From the NCBI RefSeq assembly GCF_000741705.1, contig NZ_JGZI01000009.1, positions 248,001-312,000 of the forward strand: DNA of 64,000 bases. Reading direction: 5' to 3'. The number at the start of each line of letters is the position of its first letter. The stretch's first letter is position 1. This DNA comes from Bifidobacterium psychraerophilum (GTDB taxonomy: Bacteria; Actinomycetota; Actinomycetes; Actinomycetales; Bifidobacteriaceae). This document shows positions 17,901 through 27,110 of the stretch, piece after piece. The notes beneath the pieces were generated by a model. It was not told where the DNA came from and searched no databases. It saw nothing but the letters and a program-made list of their open reading frames with translations. A program made the position numbers and the translations under genes.

Positions 17901-18900
17901 AGGTATGGGCTTATCGACGCGCATGGTTCTGGGCTATATAGCAGGGCAGAGCTCGGGGCAGGGGAGCTACACCGTTGCCGCGAAACAGCTGCATGCATGG
18001 GTGGAGGTCTACATCGACGGTATAGGCTGGGTGCCTTTCGATGTGACACCGGCGTCCTCCGATACACAAGAGGACACCGCATCAGCCGCATCAACGGTCT
18101 CGTCGACGGCCAGCGAAAGCACCCGGTCGCCAAGTCCGTCCATCTCATCGACAACACCGTCACCGTCCGCGAGCAGCAGCGATGCCACCGATAGGAGCGA
18201 GGACGATGAAACGGCCGGTACGGATACCTCGGCGTCGCGGCAGTCGCGTGCCGGTGCCATCATCGCCTCCGTGATGCCGGCGGCCTTGATGGTGCTGGGA
18301 ATCATGCTGCTTATCGCTCTGGCGGCGATGCCGTATGGTCTGCGACGCAGACGCAGAATCCGTAGATACGGCCTCTTGGAGCGTTCGATACGGCGGACGG
18401 ACAAGCGGGTGGACACAGTGGCGGAGTCCGATGGCGCACATGACGATGCGGGAGAAGTGTGGCTGGCCCTGTGGTCCGAGATTGTGGACACATCGCTTGA
18501 TGTGGGTGTGCGCATCCCCTCCAATGCCAGCGATACCGAACTTGCCGCGGTTCTGAGAGGATTGCTGCTCGGCGGGCAGGGGAATCGGGAGAGACCGCAG
18601 GGCTTGGGCCACGGTGCTGATGGAGATGGCGTGCGCAGTGCCAAGCTGCTCGCATCATTGCTGCGGGAGGCGACCCGTGCCGCCTTCGGAGCCCCCGCCT
18701 CATCCGCTGATGCCTCCGGGGCTCCATCCTCCTCCCGAGGTCGGCAGACGCCGTTGCCGACCGTCGATGAGGTCGAGCGGCTCAGGAGCTTGCTGCTGAT
18801 GCGCTCGCTGGACACTTCACCTCAGGCGCTGCGGGTCTTGCGCCGCATGCGCGTCATCCTGCTGCCTCGATCCTTGTTCCGGCGGCGGCCCATCGTGTGA
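14977..18900 (+). CDS. DUF58-TgpA transglutaminase-like fusion membrane protein
   Basis: One open frame of 1307 residues joins two proteins that are usually separate. Residues ~1-340 are a DUF58 protein: two N-terminal membrane helices, then FSGVRQYEAGDSPRLIAWK (~194-212). Residues ~385-1307 are a TgpA/DUF3488-type protein: an array of membrane helices (~390-640), an extracytoplasmic transglutaminase-like domain with the triad Cys963 (SGYCVHYA), His1006 (LHAWVEV) and Asp1022 (PFDVTP), a Ser/Thr-rich linker, a last membrane helix (~1095-1120) and a cytoplasmic tail. It starts at the ATGA overlap with the MoxR gene. MoxR/DUF58/TgpA sets are thought to act at the cell envelope; the substrate is unknown. 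Confidence 0.88.
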   Translation: MMIGRGHRRRRSVMKARHQMLRPTIAAGMLLLIAAVTTVLGLSLDDRTLMAVSLALLALPVFSLLMVLVQWALCSRKLISATETINPRFLVDAKRGTWVQGVLLPHDLRLEEQWIQLDQRSIAVERHMGGLPRKRGLFRLESLMVSWKDPFALWKVRKGMGIQGDEVLLLPDVPQESSVSDKAPDALLAGQSQGFSGVRQYEAGDSPRLIAWKYTAHRGELMTREMDRDKTAELLLLLDPGDSDLESCVQELMRRFESLESGHNGISYSDGTGIYNDHLSIMRQLAAVRTTDDPWSQLPHMVEGFQGSKRTPTTILVVSSRSDEAIAAVMASAPHPIPYRVLHPAGAQETGLRSRAAGPDGGMPSDAAPSPCPVPAGRPRKSDHPSRQRGMAAVLATVAALWMLISLSLLAMSQLLKPQDAWWPWFIGIGFAVLAVDVGLSMRKTSQSLARALLSSVCMAIVAVLLVVFRIHGSTGEWLFIPYAHESTMTSGGVAEEWVTNTTTLWDVLVDGFDHLYAQYPPVQLSAQADALIIVAAAAVMALIRIMLAQLRLSPVVALLPGLMMVMSYQMTGEIQGAWPIAALVMAFVILLWSTSSGHTGAVAPAVVSAIVTLVSLALLAPAMTVARAVNIPLAPTAGLFSSGTINPMVDLKRGLQEGSDSTVLTYTAPEAMYLRLSTLNTFNGDTWSFSSPSTSRSDGGFESAGGRIYTSVGDGYLLRDADGSDTVWVTPLIKYLLAGSQDSASTPFSTSTGSVNHYLIDSAITIKTLDTQYLPIPGEAVEYSAAIRNGDWHRNVDAVVRSDDDGTQADMRYRVESVYLKPVTNVQGFSSLSDLQSLLGDQKKLFAQSSDALSGRSSSYGMISTFSGDTSDDTGTGKALRRMYGTLPAALPASVRAVIDQGRRQGVSIDGANASEQLAAMRYLVSYFNQKDFVYSLDEPDGNGRDNMEVIGDFLNSKSGYCVHYASALAVLGRGMGLSTRMVLGYIAGQSSGQGSYTVAAKQLHAWVEVYIDGIGWVPFDVTPASSDTQEDTASAASTVSSTASESTRSPSPSISSTTPSPSASSSDATDRSEDDETAGTDTSASRQSRAGAIIASVMPAALMVLGIMLLIALAAMPYGLRRRRRIRRYGLLERSIRRTDKRVDTVAESDGAHDDAGEVWLALWSEIVDTSLDVGVRIPSNASDTELAAVLRGLLLGGQGNRERPQGLGHGADGDGVRSAKLLASLLREATRAAFGAPASSADASGAPSSSRGRQTPLPTVDEVERLRSLLLMRSLDTSPQALRVLRRMRVILLPRSLFRRRPIV

Positions 18901-18967
18901 TGGTCCAGACGTCACTATCGCATCGTGATAACGGATGTACGGGCCGAGATCCGGGGTTCCGGAACGC

Positions 18968-20194
18968 TCATATGCCTGCCGCCTCGATGGCGTGATCGAT
19001 GTCGCGGATCAGGTCGTCGGTGTCTTCAAGACCGACGGCGAAACGAAGAAAACCCTGATGAAAGACTTCGGGATACAGATACTGCCGCTCGTCGTCCTCG
19101 CCCAGGAAGACGATCAGACTCTCATCGTGACCCAGGGATACGGCTGAGGTGATCACATTGAGTTCGCTGACAAAACGGTTGTGACCGTCGTGGTCACTGT
19201 TGAGCCCGAAGCTCAGCACCCCTCCGAATCCCGAGTCCTTGCGTGCGAGTTGCGAGGCGGCCACGTCGTGGTGAGGGTGTGATTCCAGGCCCGGGTAGGC
19301 GACGAATCGAACGGCGGGGTTTTCCTCAAGGTGTTTGGCGATCGCAAGTGCAGAGGCGTTGTGTTGTCTCATGCGCAGGGGCAAGGTCACCGAGCCGCGG
19401 TTGATCAGCCATGCGTTGAAGGGGCTGATGATGCCGCCGTAGTTGACCTGCGCGGTGAAACGCACCTGATCGGTGAGCGCCTTGGTGGTGGCCAATGCTC
19501 CCCCGAGCGCGTCACCATGGCCGTTGATGTACTTCGTCAGGCTTTCGATGACGATATCCGCACCCAAATCGAGCGGACGCACATTGAACGGCGTATTGAA
19601 GGTGTTGTCCACGCTGAGCAGGATCTCGTGATCGCTCTGGTGTGTCAGGCGGGCGATGGCCGCTATGTCGGATACCTTCAATGTCGGATTGGCGGGTGTC
19701 TCGATATGCACCAGCCGGGTGTTCGGCCGAATCGCGGCCGCGACATTCGCCGGATCGGAGCTGTCCACGATGCTGGTCGATATACCGTATTTCTCAGGCA
19801 GTATCTGATGCAGCAGACGATATGCGGCAATGTAGGTCGTATCCGAGAAGATCGCGTGATCGCCACGATTCAGCACGGTGGTGAAGGTCGCGGCCAGAGC
19901 GGCCACACCTGAAGCAAGCACCACCGCGTCCTCCGCTCCTTCGAGATTGGCGATTTTCGCCTCAAGATAGCGCTGGTTCGGATGCCCGTTTCTGGTGTAG
20001 AGATTGGTGTCTGAACTGGACCAGTTGATGTCGGAAGGGTCTTCTGGCAGTTCGTATGCGTTGGCGAGCGTGATCGGTCTGCGGATCGCTCCCGTCTCGG
20101 CATCCGTGCCATTGCCCAGATGAATGGCGCGGGTGGAGAAGCCGAGTTCCTGATCGTCGAATGAGATGCCCTGATGTGTTAAGGAAGATGCCAT
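18968..20194 (-). CDS. Cys/Met metabolism PLP-dependent enzyme (cystathionine gamma-synthase / gamma-lyase family)
   Basis: A 408-residue fold-type I PLP enzyme. The family features are YTRNGHPNQRYLEAKIANLEGAEDAVVLASG, VHIETPANPTL, SVDNTFNTPFN and SLTKYINGHGDALGG, the last holding the Schiff-base lysine (~residue 220). These enzymes make or break cystathionine, O-acetylhomoserine or methionine thioethers; which reaction applies here cannot be settled. It stands alone on the minus strand, convergent with the fusion gene and divergent from the aminotransferase. Confidence 0.85.
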   Translation of the reverse strand: MASSLTHQGISFDDQELGFSTRAIHLGNGTDAETGAIRRPITLANAYELPEDPSDINWSSSDTNLYTRNGHPNQRYLEAKIANLEGAEDAVVLASGVAALAATFTTVLNRGDHAIFSDTTYIAAYRLLHQILPEKYGISTSIVDSSDPANVAAAIRPNTRLVHIETPANPTLKVSDIAAIARLTHQSDHEILLSVDNTFNTPFNVRPLDLGADIVIESLTKYINGHGDALGGALATTKALTDQVRFTAQVNYGGIISPFNAWLINRGSVTLPLRMRQHNASALAIAKHLEENPAVRFVAYPGLESHPHHDVAASQLARKDSGFGGVLSFGLNSDHDGHNRFVSELNVITSAVSLGHDESLIVFLGEDDERQYLYPEVFHQGFLRFAVGLEDTDDLIRDIDHAIEAAGI

Positions 20195-20431
20195 GAGCCA
20201 TACTTATCACAGCGCAGAGGCCGCCGCATCCTGCTCCTTGCTCGCCTTTTCCCGGTTTGCCAAGCTTCTTGAATTCGCCATAGGAAAAAACTAATACCGT
20301 ATCCGTCTGCATGCCTGGATCACGACCGCGGCGGACGTCATCCTTGATTGGCGCGTCCATGATGCGCGCGTGCATGGCCGCTTGCGTGATGCCGTCGTCA
20401 CCGGAGGATATGACACGGCGTGCCCGCGGAT

Positions 20432-20437
20432 TAGGAT
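20432..20437 (+). promoter_or_regulatory. -10 element for a leaderless transcript (20444)
   Basis: TAGGAT ends 6 nt before the ATG at 20444. ATGACA at 20410-20415 is a good -35 at a 16-bp spacer. No other ribosome site is visible. Confidence 0.55.
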
Positions 20438-20443
20438 AGAGGC

Positions 20444-21541
20444 ATGGCATTCAGACACCGTCAGGAAATCGACACCCTTCCCTCATACAAACAAGGCAAA
20501 CCCGCACCCAGGGTCGAGGGGCGCCGTAGCTTCAAGATATCCAGCAACGAAAATCCTTTCAACCCCCTGCCCAGCGTCAAAGCCGCCATTGCCGACCAGG
20601 CGCTCGGTGTCATCAATCGTTACCCCGATATGCGCGGATGGTCCGTTGTGGAGCGCCTCGCTGATGAGACCGGTGTGAAGGTCGAGAACATCCAGCTCGG
20701 TTGCGGATCGACCGAGGTCATCACCCAGCTGGTCAACCTGGTTGCGGGCAAAGGCGACGAGGTCGTGTATCCCTGGCGGAGTTTCGAGGCCTACCCCATC
20801 ATCGTCACCACCGCCGGTGCCACAAGCATCCAGGTGCCGCTGACAGCCGGGGGTTCTCACGATATCGATGCCATGATCGCGGCGGTGAATGAGCACACGC
20901 GTCTGGTGATCGTGAACAATCCGAATAACCCCACCTCCACTTCGGTCAGCGATGGCGAGGTGCGCCGTCTTCTTGACTCCGTGCCCAAGGATGTGCTCGT
21001 CCTGATCGACGAGGCCTATGTGCAGTTCAACACCGATGCCTGCACCTGCGTCGGCATGGATATGTTCCGTGAATACCCGAATGTGGTTGTGGCGCAGACC
21101 TTCTCCAAGGCCTACGGGCTGGCCGGTCTGAGAATCGGCTATGCGATCGGACCGGAGGATGTGATCGACGGCATGCGCAAGGTCGCCTTGCCCTTCGGTG
21201 TTTCGGCCGCGGCCCAGGCGGCGGCCGTTGCCAGCCTCGATGCCTACGATGAACTCGCGGATCGTGTCAACACCCTGATCGCGGAGCGCAATCGTGTGGT
21301 GTCCCGTCTGCGGGAGCAGGGGTGGGTCATCCCGGAGCCGAATGCGAACTTCTTCTGGCTTCCTTTGGATGGACGCACCGACCGTATCGCGCGCTACTTC
21401 GAGGATGCCGGGCTTGCCGTCCGTGTGTTTTCCGGCGAAGGCATACGCATCACCATCGGTGAGCGTGAAGCCAACGACCTGGTCATTGATGTGTGCGCCA
21501 GAATCCATTCGATTGCATACCCGGAAGCCCTTTCGGTCTGA
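20444..21541 (+). CDS. Histidinol-phosphate / aromatic amino-acid aminotransferase
   Basis: The 365-residue protein is a class II aminotransferase of the HisC subgroup: ISSNENPFNPLPSVKAAI, VNNPNNPTSTSVS, LIDEAYVQF, and QTFSKAYGLAGLRIGY with PLP lysine Lys222. It could act as HisC in histidine synthesis or as the actinobacterial phenylalanine aminotransferase (Pat). No his gene is adjacent, which leans toward the aromatic enzyme. It appears to be transcribed alone and leaderless. Confidence 0.85.
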   Translation: MAFRHRQEIDTLPSYKQGKPAPRVEGRRSFKISSNENPFNPLPSVKAAIADQALGVINRYPDMRGWSVVERLADETGVKVENIQLGCGSTEVITQLVNLVAGKGDEVVYPWRSFEAYPIIVTTAGATSIQVPLTAGGSHDIDAMIAAVNEHTRLVIVNNPNNPTSTSVSDGEVRRLLDSVPKDVLVLIDEAYVQFNTDACTCVGMDMFREYPNVVVAQTFSKAYGLAGLRIGYAIGPEDVIDGMRKVALPFGVSAAAQAAAVASLDAYDELADRVNTLIAERNRVVSRLREQGWVIPEPNANFFWLPLDGRTDRIARYFEDAGLAVRVFSGEGIRITIGEREANDLVIDVCARIHSIAYPEALSV

Positions 21542-21739
21542 TCGCCCGCGCCGTGCGATGATTGTCTGGAAGCGCGTTCGACGGTGCGTCAGAGGCCGAC
21601 TGCGCATGAGGCGTGGCACCCTGTTGTCACGCCTGTGAAGGCAAGTGTTTCCAGGGGCGGGCGCGATTCGGAGGATTGCCACGGTGCCGAATTGCCGATA
21701 TTCATGCCGGATGCGCTAATGTGATATTGACCACATAAA

Positions 21740-21786
21740 ACACTAGATATAGTTCGTATATTCACATCGCAAACTAGATATAGTGG
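21740..21786 (+). promoter_or_regulatory. Paired NrdR boxes before nrdI
   Basis: ACTAGATATAGT occurs identically at 21742-21753 and 21773-21784, exactly 31 bp apart (three helical turns), each within a near-palindromic ~16-bp box. This matches the paired NrdR boxes that repress ribonucleotide reductase genes when dATP is high. TTGACC at 21727-21732 may be the -35 of the promoter covered by the first box. The rest of the 280-bp gap before nrdI shows nothing else clear. Confidence 0.85.
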
Positions 21787-21821
21787 TTTCTGCATTCACA
21801 TGAAGGGTTGAGGTGGGAATT

Positions 21822-22340
21822 ATGAGTGAGGTCGCGACAGCGCAGCTTCAGCGGAGTGTTCCAGAGCACGCGGCAGTAGGCGAGAAGATCGGTGCAATCG
21901 TCTACTTCTCATCGGCATCGGAGAACACGGCCAGGTTCGTTGCGAATTGCCGACTGCAGGATGAGGGTATCGATGTGTATCGCATACCGCTCAGACGCTC
22001 GCAGGAAGAGCTGCATGTGGATGAACCGTATGTACTGATGGTGCCCACATATGGCGGGGGCAACGCCAAGAAGGCCGTTCCGGTTCAGGTCAGGACCTTC
22101 CTGAACAATCCTGACAATCGTGCCGGCATTCGCGGTGTCATAGCCTCGGGTAACACGAACTTCGGTGAGGCCTTCTGCATGGCGGGCGATATCGTCGCAC
22201 GCAAATGTAAGGTGCCGTTCCTGTATTACTTCGAATTGATGGGAACGAAGGAGGATGAGACCAAAGTCAGAAACGGTGTGCGTGATTTCTTCCGGAACAA
22301 TCCGGAGGCGCGCGATGCCGAGACGACAGGCCTCGCATAG
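21822..22340 (+). CDS. nrdI: NrdI flavodoxin-like protein
   Basis: A 172-residue Nrd[16 protein letters not shown] is the FMN phosphate loop, VPTYGGGN a second flavin contact, and [15 protein letters not shown] the family signature. NrdI supplies oxidant to assemble the Mn(III)2-tyrosyl radical cofactor of NrdF. GAGGTGGG precedes the ATG. The N-terminus has ~20 extra residues. nrdE follows 143 nt downstream under the NrdR boxes. Confidence 0.93.
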   Translation: MSEVATAQLQRSVPEHAAVGEKIGAIVYFSSASENTARFVANCRLQDEGIDVYRIPLRRSQEELHVDEPYVLMVPTYGGGNAKKAVPVQVRTFLNNPDNRAGIRGVIASGNTNFGEAFCMAGDIVARKCKVPFLYYFELMGTKEDETKVRNGVRDFFRNNPEARDAETTGLA

Positions 22341-22483
22341 GGGAGACGGTACCGAATACCGAACCGGCAATGCAGGGGGTGGGTCCCGAGGCCTCTCCGG
22401 TGTCTCAGACCGCACCGCCCAATACCTGTGAAGTACAAGCGCTTAGCCAACGATTCAGTGAGGCAAGCAAGAAGGGAACGCAG

Positions 22484-24670
22484 ATGACTGCAATTGACAA
22501 CACGGCGTTAAGCCTGGATAACACGGGGGAAGAGACCTACGATCCCTCCCATGATTATCACTCGCTGAACGCGATGCTCAACCTCTACGACGAGGATGGC
22601 CGAATCCAGTTCGATAAGGATCAGGCCGCCGAGCGTGAGTATGTGCACGGCCATGTGAAGCAGCATACGAAGACATTCGCTTCAACCGCCGAGCGGATCG
22701 CCTACCTGGTGGATAACCAGTATTACAACCCCGACGTCTTCGGACAATATTCCGCCGAGTTCCTCGATGGCATCTACGCGCATGCCGAGTCATTGAACTT
22801 CGAGTTCGACACCTTCCTCGGTGCCTTCAAATTCTATTCCTCCTATGCCTTGAAGTCCTTCGATGGCAAGGAGTATCTTGAGGACTTCCCGCAGCGCAGC
22901 GTCGCTGTGGCCCTTGAGCTTGCCGCCGGCGATGAGGATATGGCGGTCAAGTATGCGGATGAGATCATCTCGGGAAGCTTCCAACCCGCGACCCCGACAT
23001 TCCTGAACCTGGGCAAGGCGCAGCGCGGTGAGCCCGTCAGCTGCTTCCTGGTGCGACTCGAAGACAATATGGAGTCCATCTCCCGAAGCATCAACGCGGC
23101 ACTCCAACTCTCCAAGCGCGGAGGCGGTGTTGCCCTGCTGCTGAGCAACCTGCGTGAGCTGGGTGCTCCGATCAAGCATATAGAGAACCAGTCCTCCGGC
23201 GTGATTCCCGTGATGAAGCTGCTTGAGGATTCGTTCTCCTACGCGAATCAGCTCGGGGCGCGCCAGGGTGCAGGCGCCGTCTATATTTCCGCCCATCATC
23301 CCGATGTGATGCGATTCCTCGACACCAAGCGTGAGAACGCCGACGAGAAGATCCGCATCAAGTCGCTCTCGCTGGGTGTGGTGATCCCGGACATCACCTT
23401 CGAACTGGCGAAGCAGCGTAAGCCCATGGCTCTCTTCAGCCCGTATGATGTGGAGCGCGTGTACGGCAAGCCCTTCTCCGATATTCCGATTTCCGAGAAC
23501 TACGACCGCATGGTCGCGGACGATCGCATCCGCAAGACCTATATCGATGCCCGCGAGTTCTTCATGACCATCGCTGAGATCCAGTTCGAGTCCGGCTATC
23601 CATACATCCTCTTTGAGGACACCGTGAACAAGGCCAATCCTATAGACGGACGCATCACGATGAGCAACCTGTGCTCCGAGATCCTGCAGGTCCAGGAGCC
23701 GAGCACCTATAACGCTGATCTGAGCTACGACCATGTCGGGCGTGATATCTCCTGCAATCTTGGCTCTCTGAACATCGCCAAGGCCGTTGACGGAGGGCTC
23801 GGGGATACGGTCGAGACCGCCATCCGCGCACTCACCTCGGTGGCCGAACACACGAGCATCGATGCGGTGCCTTCTATCCGCCGAGGCAATGAGGAAGGCC
23901 ACGCGATCGGCCTGGGGCAGATGAATCTGCATGGTTTCCTGGCCAGGGAAAGCATCCATTACGGTTCGCCCGAGGGTCTTGACTTCACCGATATGTACTT
24001 CATGACGGTGGCCTATCACGCATACAAGGCTTCCCATAGCCTGGCCGTCGAGCGCGGCAAGGCTTTCGGCAGCTTCCCGACATCCGATTATGCGAAGCCG
24101 GCGGGGCAGGGCAACTACTTCGACAAATACACTGATGGAAGCAGGTCGCTGGAACCGAAAACCGAGCGCGTACGCGAGCTGTTCGCGGCCAAGGGCATCC
24201 ATATTCCAACCGTCCAGGATTGGGAGGAGCTGCGTGACGAGATTCTGAAGGACGGCATCTACAACCAGAACCTGCAGGCTGTTCCTCCGACCGGCTCGAT
24301 CAGCTACATCAACCATTCCACGAGCTCGATCCATCCGATCGCATCCAAGATCGAAATCCGCAAGGAAGGCAAGCTGGGACGTGTGTACTACCCGGCGCCG
24401 TATATGACGAACGAGAATCTCGAATACTTCGAGGATGCCTACGAAATCGGCTGGCAGAAGATCGTGGACACTTACGCCGAAGCCACCCAGCATGTGGATC
24501 AGGGCCTGTCCCTGACCTTGTTCTTCCCCTCGACGGCGACCACCCGCGACCTGAACAAGGCCCAGATCTACGCATGGCGCAAGGGCATCAAAACCCTCTA
24601 CTACATCCGCATCCGCCAGCAGGCATTGGAAGGCACCGAAGTGGAAGGCTGCGTAAGCTGCATGCTGTAG
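22484..24670 (+). CDS. nrdE: Class Ib ribonucleoside-diphosphate reductase, alpha subunit
   Basis: The 728-residue catalytic subunit reduces NDPs to dNDPs. Active-site cysteines are visible in PVSCFLV and MSNLCSEI, the substrate loop in [19 protein letters not shown], and the C-terminal redox pair in EGCVSCML, which accepts electrons from NrdH or thioredoxin. GAAGGGA precedes the ATG at 22484. No nrdH gene is present in this cluster. Confidence 0.97.
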   Translation: MTAIDNTALSLDNTGEETYDPSHDYHSLNAMLNLYDEDGRIQFDKDQAAEREYVHGHVKQHTKTFASTAERIAYLVDNQYYNPDVFGQYSAEFLDGIYAHAESLNFEFDTFLGAFKFYSSYALKSFDGKEYLEDFPQRSVAVALELAAGDEDMAVKYADEIISGSFQPATPTFLNLGKAQRGEPVSCFLVRLEDNMESISRSINAALQLSKRGGGVALLLSNLRELGAPIKHIENQSSGVIPVMKLLEDSFSYANQLGARQGAGAVYISAHHPDVMRFLDTKRENADEKIRIKSLSLGVVIPDITFELAKQRKPMALFSPYDVERVYGKPFSDIPISENYDRMVADDRIRKTYIDAREFFMTIAEIQFESGYPYILFEDTVNKANPIDGRITMSNLCSEILQVQEPSTYNADLSYDHVGRDISCNLGSLNIAKAVDGGLGDTVETAIRALTSVAEHTSIDAVPSIRRGNEEGHAIGLGQMNLHGFLARESIHYGSPEGLDFTDMYFMTVAYHAYKASHSLAVERGKAFGSFPTSDYAKPAGQGNYFDKYTDGSRSLEPKTERVRELFAAKGIHIPTVQDWEELRDEILKDGIYNQNLQAVPPTGSISYINHSTSSIHPIASKIEIRKEGKLGRVYYPAPYMTNENLEYFEDAYEIGWQKIVDTYAEATQHVDQGLSLTLFFPSTATTRDLNKAQIYAWRKGIKTLYYIRIRQQALEGTEVEGCVSCML

Positions 24671-24677
24671 CGTCAAA

Positions 24678-24700
24678 CGCACAGCCCAGTGGGCTGTGCG
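24678..24700 (+). terminator. Perfect 11-bp inverted repeat after nrdE
   Basis: CGCACAGCCCA and TGGGCTGTGCG flank a single G at 24689. There is no T-run, so it could be a weak terminator or, because its right arm is also the first bases of the following repeat unit, part of that element. Confidence 0.4.
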
Positions 24701-24766
24701 TAGCTACAGTGAGCGGCTGCCAAAGCCGCGAAGGATCGCAAAGCGATCGCCACACGAGGCTCCCAC
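24693..24766 (+). repeat. Dispersed-type repeat unit, copy 1
   Basis: A 42-nt block at 24693-24734 (beginning GCTGTGCGTAGCTACAGTGA) recurs at 24806-24847 with one mismatch. A 19-nt block at 24748-24766 (CGCCACACGAGGCTCCCAC) closes the unit; the 13 nt between the blocks are not shared. GCGGCT/AGCCGC can form a 6-bp hairpin inside. No coding potential or transposase is visible in the 523-bp gap between nrdE and nrdF. Confidence 0.75.
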
Positions 24767-24805
24767 AAAACGCAACTTTCTGTGTTTTCCCAAGTGGTCC
24801 AAGGT

Positions 24806-24894
24806 GCTGTGCGTAGCTACAGTGAGCGGCTGCCAAAGCCACGAAGGTGACCGCTTGTCGATGGCAAAGGATGCTCGCCACACGGGGATCCCAC
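24806..24894 (+). repeat. Dispersed-type repeat unit, copy 2
   Basis: Second copy of the unit: the 42-nt block at 24806-24847 and the 19-nt block at 24876-24894 (two mismatches to copy 1), here with a 28-nt middle. It ends in a perfect 8-bp hairpin, GGGGATCC-CAC-GGATCCCC (24884-24902). The rest of the gap to nrdF (24903-25193) shows nothing recognisable. Confidence 0.75.
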
Positions 24895-25160
24895 GGATCC
24901 CCGCTTCGCATCCCCCCTTCAGCACTGTCGATCATCCCCACGCATCTTCGGGAAATCGACGAGGCAACTCCCGGGGGCTTGCCTTGGCATCGTATGTGAT
25001 GCCCGGAAATACCGGATGTCGCTGACCGGTAGACATAAGAGTTGGCTGCTTCACAAAGACGATTTGGGAACGGATTCTTCGTGTTTCTGTTGTACGTTTG
25101 AAGCAGTTATGTATCCGTATGGACGTATGGAAGAGGCATTCCGAGCGCATCGTTGGGTGA

Positions 25161-26186
<1,026 letters not shown>

Positions 26187-26205
26187 TCCGGGCAGTGCCA
26201 GCCGC

Positions 26206-26245
26206 GCCGTATGAGCGAGACGGCTCTGCGCCTCGCTCATACGGC
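26206..26245 (+). terminator. Terminator after nrdF
   Basis: GCCGTATGAGCGAG (26206-26219) pairs perfectly with CTCGCTCATACGGC (26232-26245), a 14-bp stem with a 12-nt loop. No T-run follows. Confidence 0.55.
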
Positions 26246-26419
26246 AGTTGATTCCCCGCCGCATGGCTTCCGGATGCGTCGTGTTCGCGCGGGCATATGT
26301 CCGTTTGGGGATCGGTCCACGCGAATTGCCGCGACACGGCGAGTCCACGACTTGCGGAATATATGAAAGCGTGGCAATATAACGAAGTTGCCGTTTTTGG
26401 CTTAGGTCGGATGCGGCAT

Positions 26420-26501
26420 GGCGGATTTCCCAAGCGGTCAAAGGGAGCTGACTGTAAATCAGCCGCGTAATGCTTCAGTGGTTCGAATCCACTATCCGCC
26501 A
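26420..26501 (+). tRNA. tRNA-Tyr (GTA)
   Basis: GGCGGAT at the 5' end pairs with ATCCGCC at 26494-26500. The anticodon loop reads CTGTAAA (GTA), a long variable arm is present as in class II tRNAs, and the T loop is TTCGAAT. CCA is not encoded. Confidence 0.95.
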
Positions 26502-26502
26502 C

Positions 26503-26574
<72 letters not shown>

Positions 26575-26578
26575 CTAT

Positions 26579-26652
26579 GGCGGGGTAGCTCAGCTGGCTA
26601 GAGCGTACGACTCATAATCGTAAGGTCGAGAGTTCGAGTCTCTCCCTCGCTA
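26579..26652 (+). tRNA. tRNA-Met (CAT), elongator type
   Basis: GGCGGGG pairs with CCTCGCT (two G-U pairs). The anticodon loop CTCATAA has CAT. The G-U rather than C-A first pair argues against the initiator; a lysidine-modified tRNA-Ile2 is possible but less likely. rpmG follows 46 bp downstream. Confidence 0.9.
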
Positions 26653-26698
26653 CAATCATCGGCAAAGAGTCGGTGAGTAATGACTACAGAGGTGAACC

Positions 26699-26866
26699 AT
26701 GGCAAAGGCCGCAGATATTCGTCCAGGCGTAACGCTGGCGTGCACCGAGTGCAAAGAACGCAATTACATCACGACGAAGAACCGTCGTAACACTCCGGAC
26801 CGTCTTGAGCTCAACAAGTTCTGCCCACGTTGTGGCAAGCAGACCGTTCACCGCGAAACTCGCTGA
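26699..26866 (+). CDS. rpmG: 50S ribosomal protein L33
   Basis: A 55-residue L33 with four cysteines (Cys15, Cys18, Cys42, Cys45), the zinc-binding C+ form. [24 protein letters not shown] is characteristic of the family. GAGGTGAACC precedes the ATG. The link to tRNA genes is common for rpmG. A strong terminator follows 20 bp downstream. Confidence 0.96.
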   Translation: MAKAADIRPGVTLACTECKERNYITTKNRRNTPDRLELNKFCPRCGKQTVHRETR

Positions 26867-26886
26867 AACGCCTACACGCAAACACG

Positions 26887-26912
26887 AACAACCCGGCCTA
26901 GGCCGGGTTGTT
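26887..26912 (+). terminator. Terminator after rpmG
   Basis: AACAACCCGGCC and GGCCGGGTTGTT form a perfect 12-bp stem around a 2-nt centre; the stem ends in A/T pairs, giving a short A-tract/T-tract. Confidence 0.75.
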
Positions 26913-27097
26913 GCGTATCTGCCCGTACTTCGAGCCGTCGGCACCAGGGGAGTTGCCGCAGTCTTGGAACTGATCGGACGGGCATCCGAAGGATCGGTGC
27001 GCCGATGCCTTGCATACCGTATGACTTGCGGCGTCGTGCGTCGCGTCGCCCGCTGTTGAGCCTGCCTTCCCGACTGTGTCGCCGAGGATATTCGCGT

Positions 27098-27103
27098 TAA
27101 GCT
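27098..27103 (+). promoter_or_regulatory. -10 element for a leaderless murB transcript
   Basis: TAAGCT ends 7 nt before the ATG at 27111, with no Shine-Dalgarno sequence between. Confidence 0.45.
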
Positions 27104-27110
27104 GTAGCGC

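Noticed and set aside
24678-24902. Insertion sequence remnant
   Set aside because: No transposase fragment, no terminal inverted repeats flanking the region and no target duplication could be seen; annotated only as a repeat.
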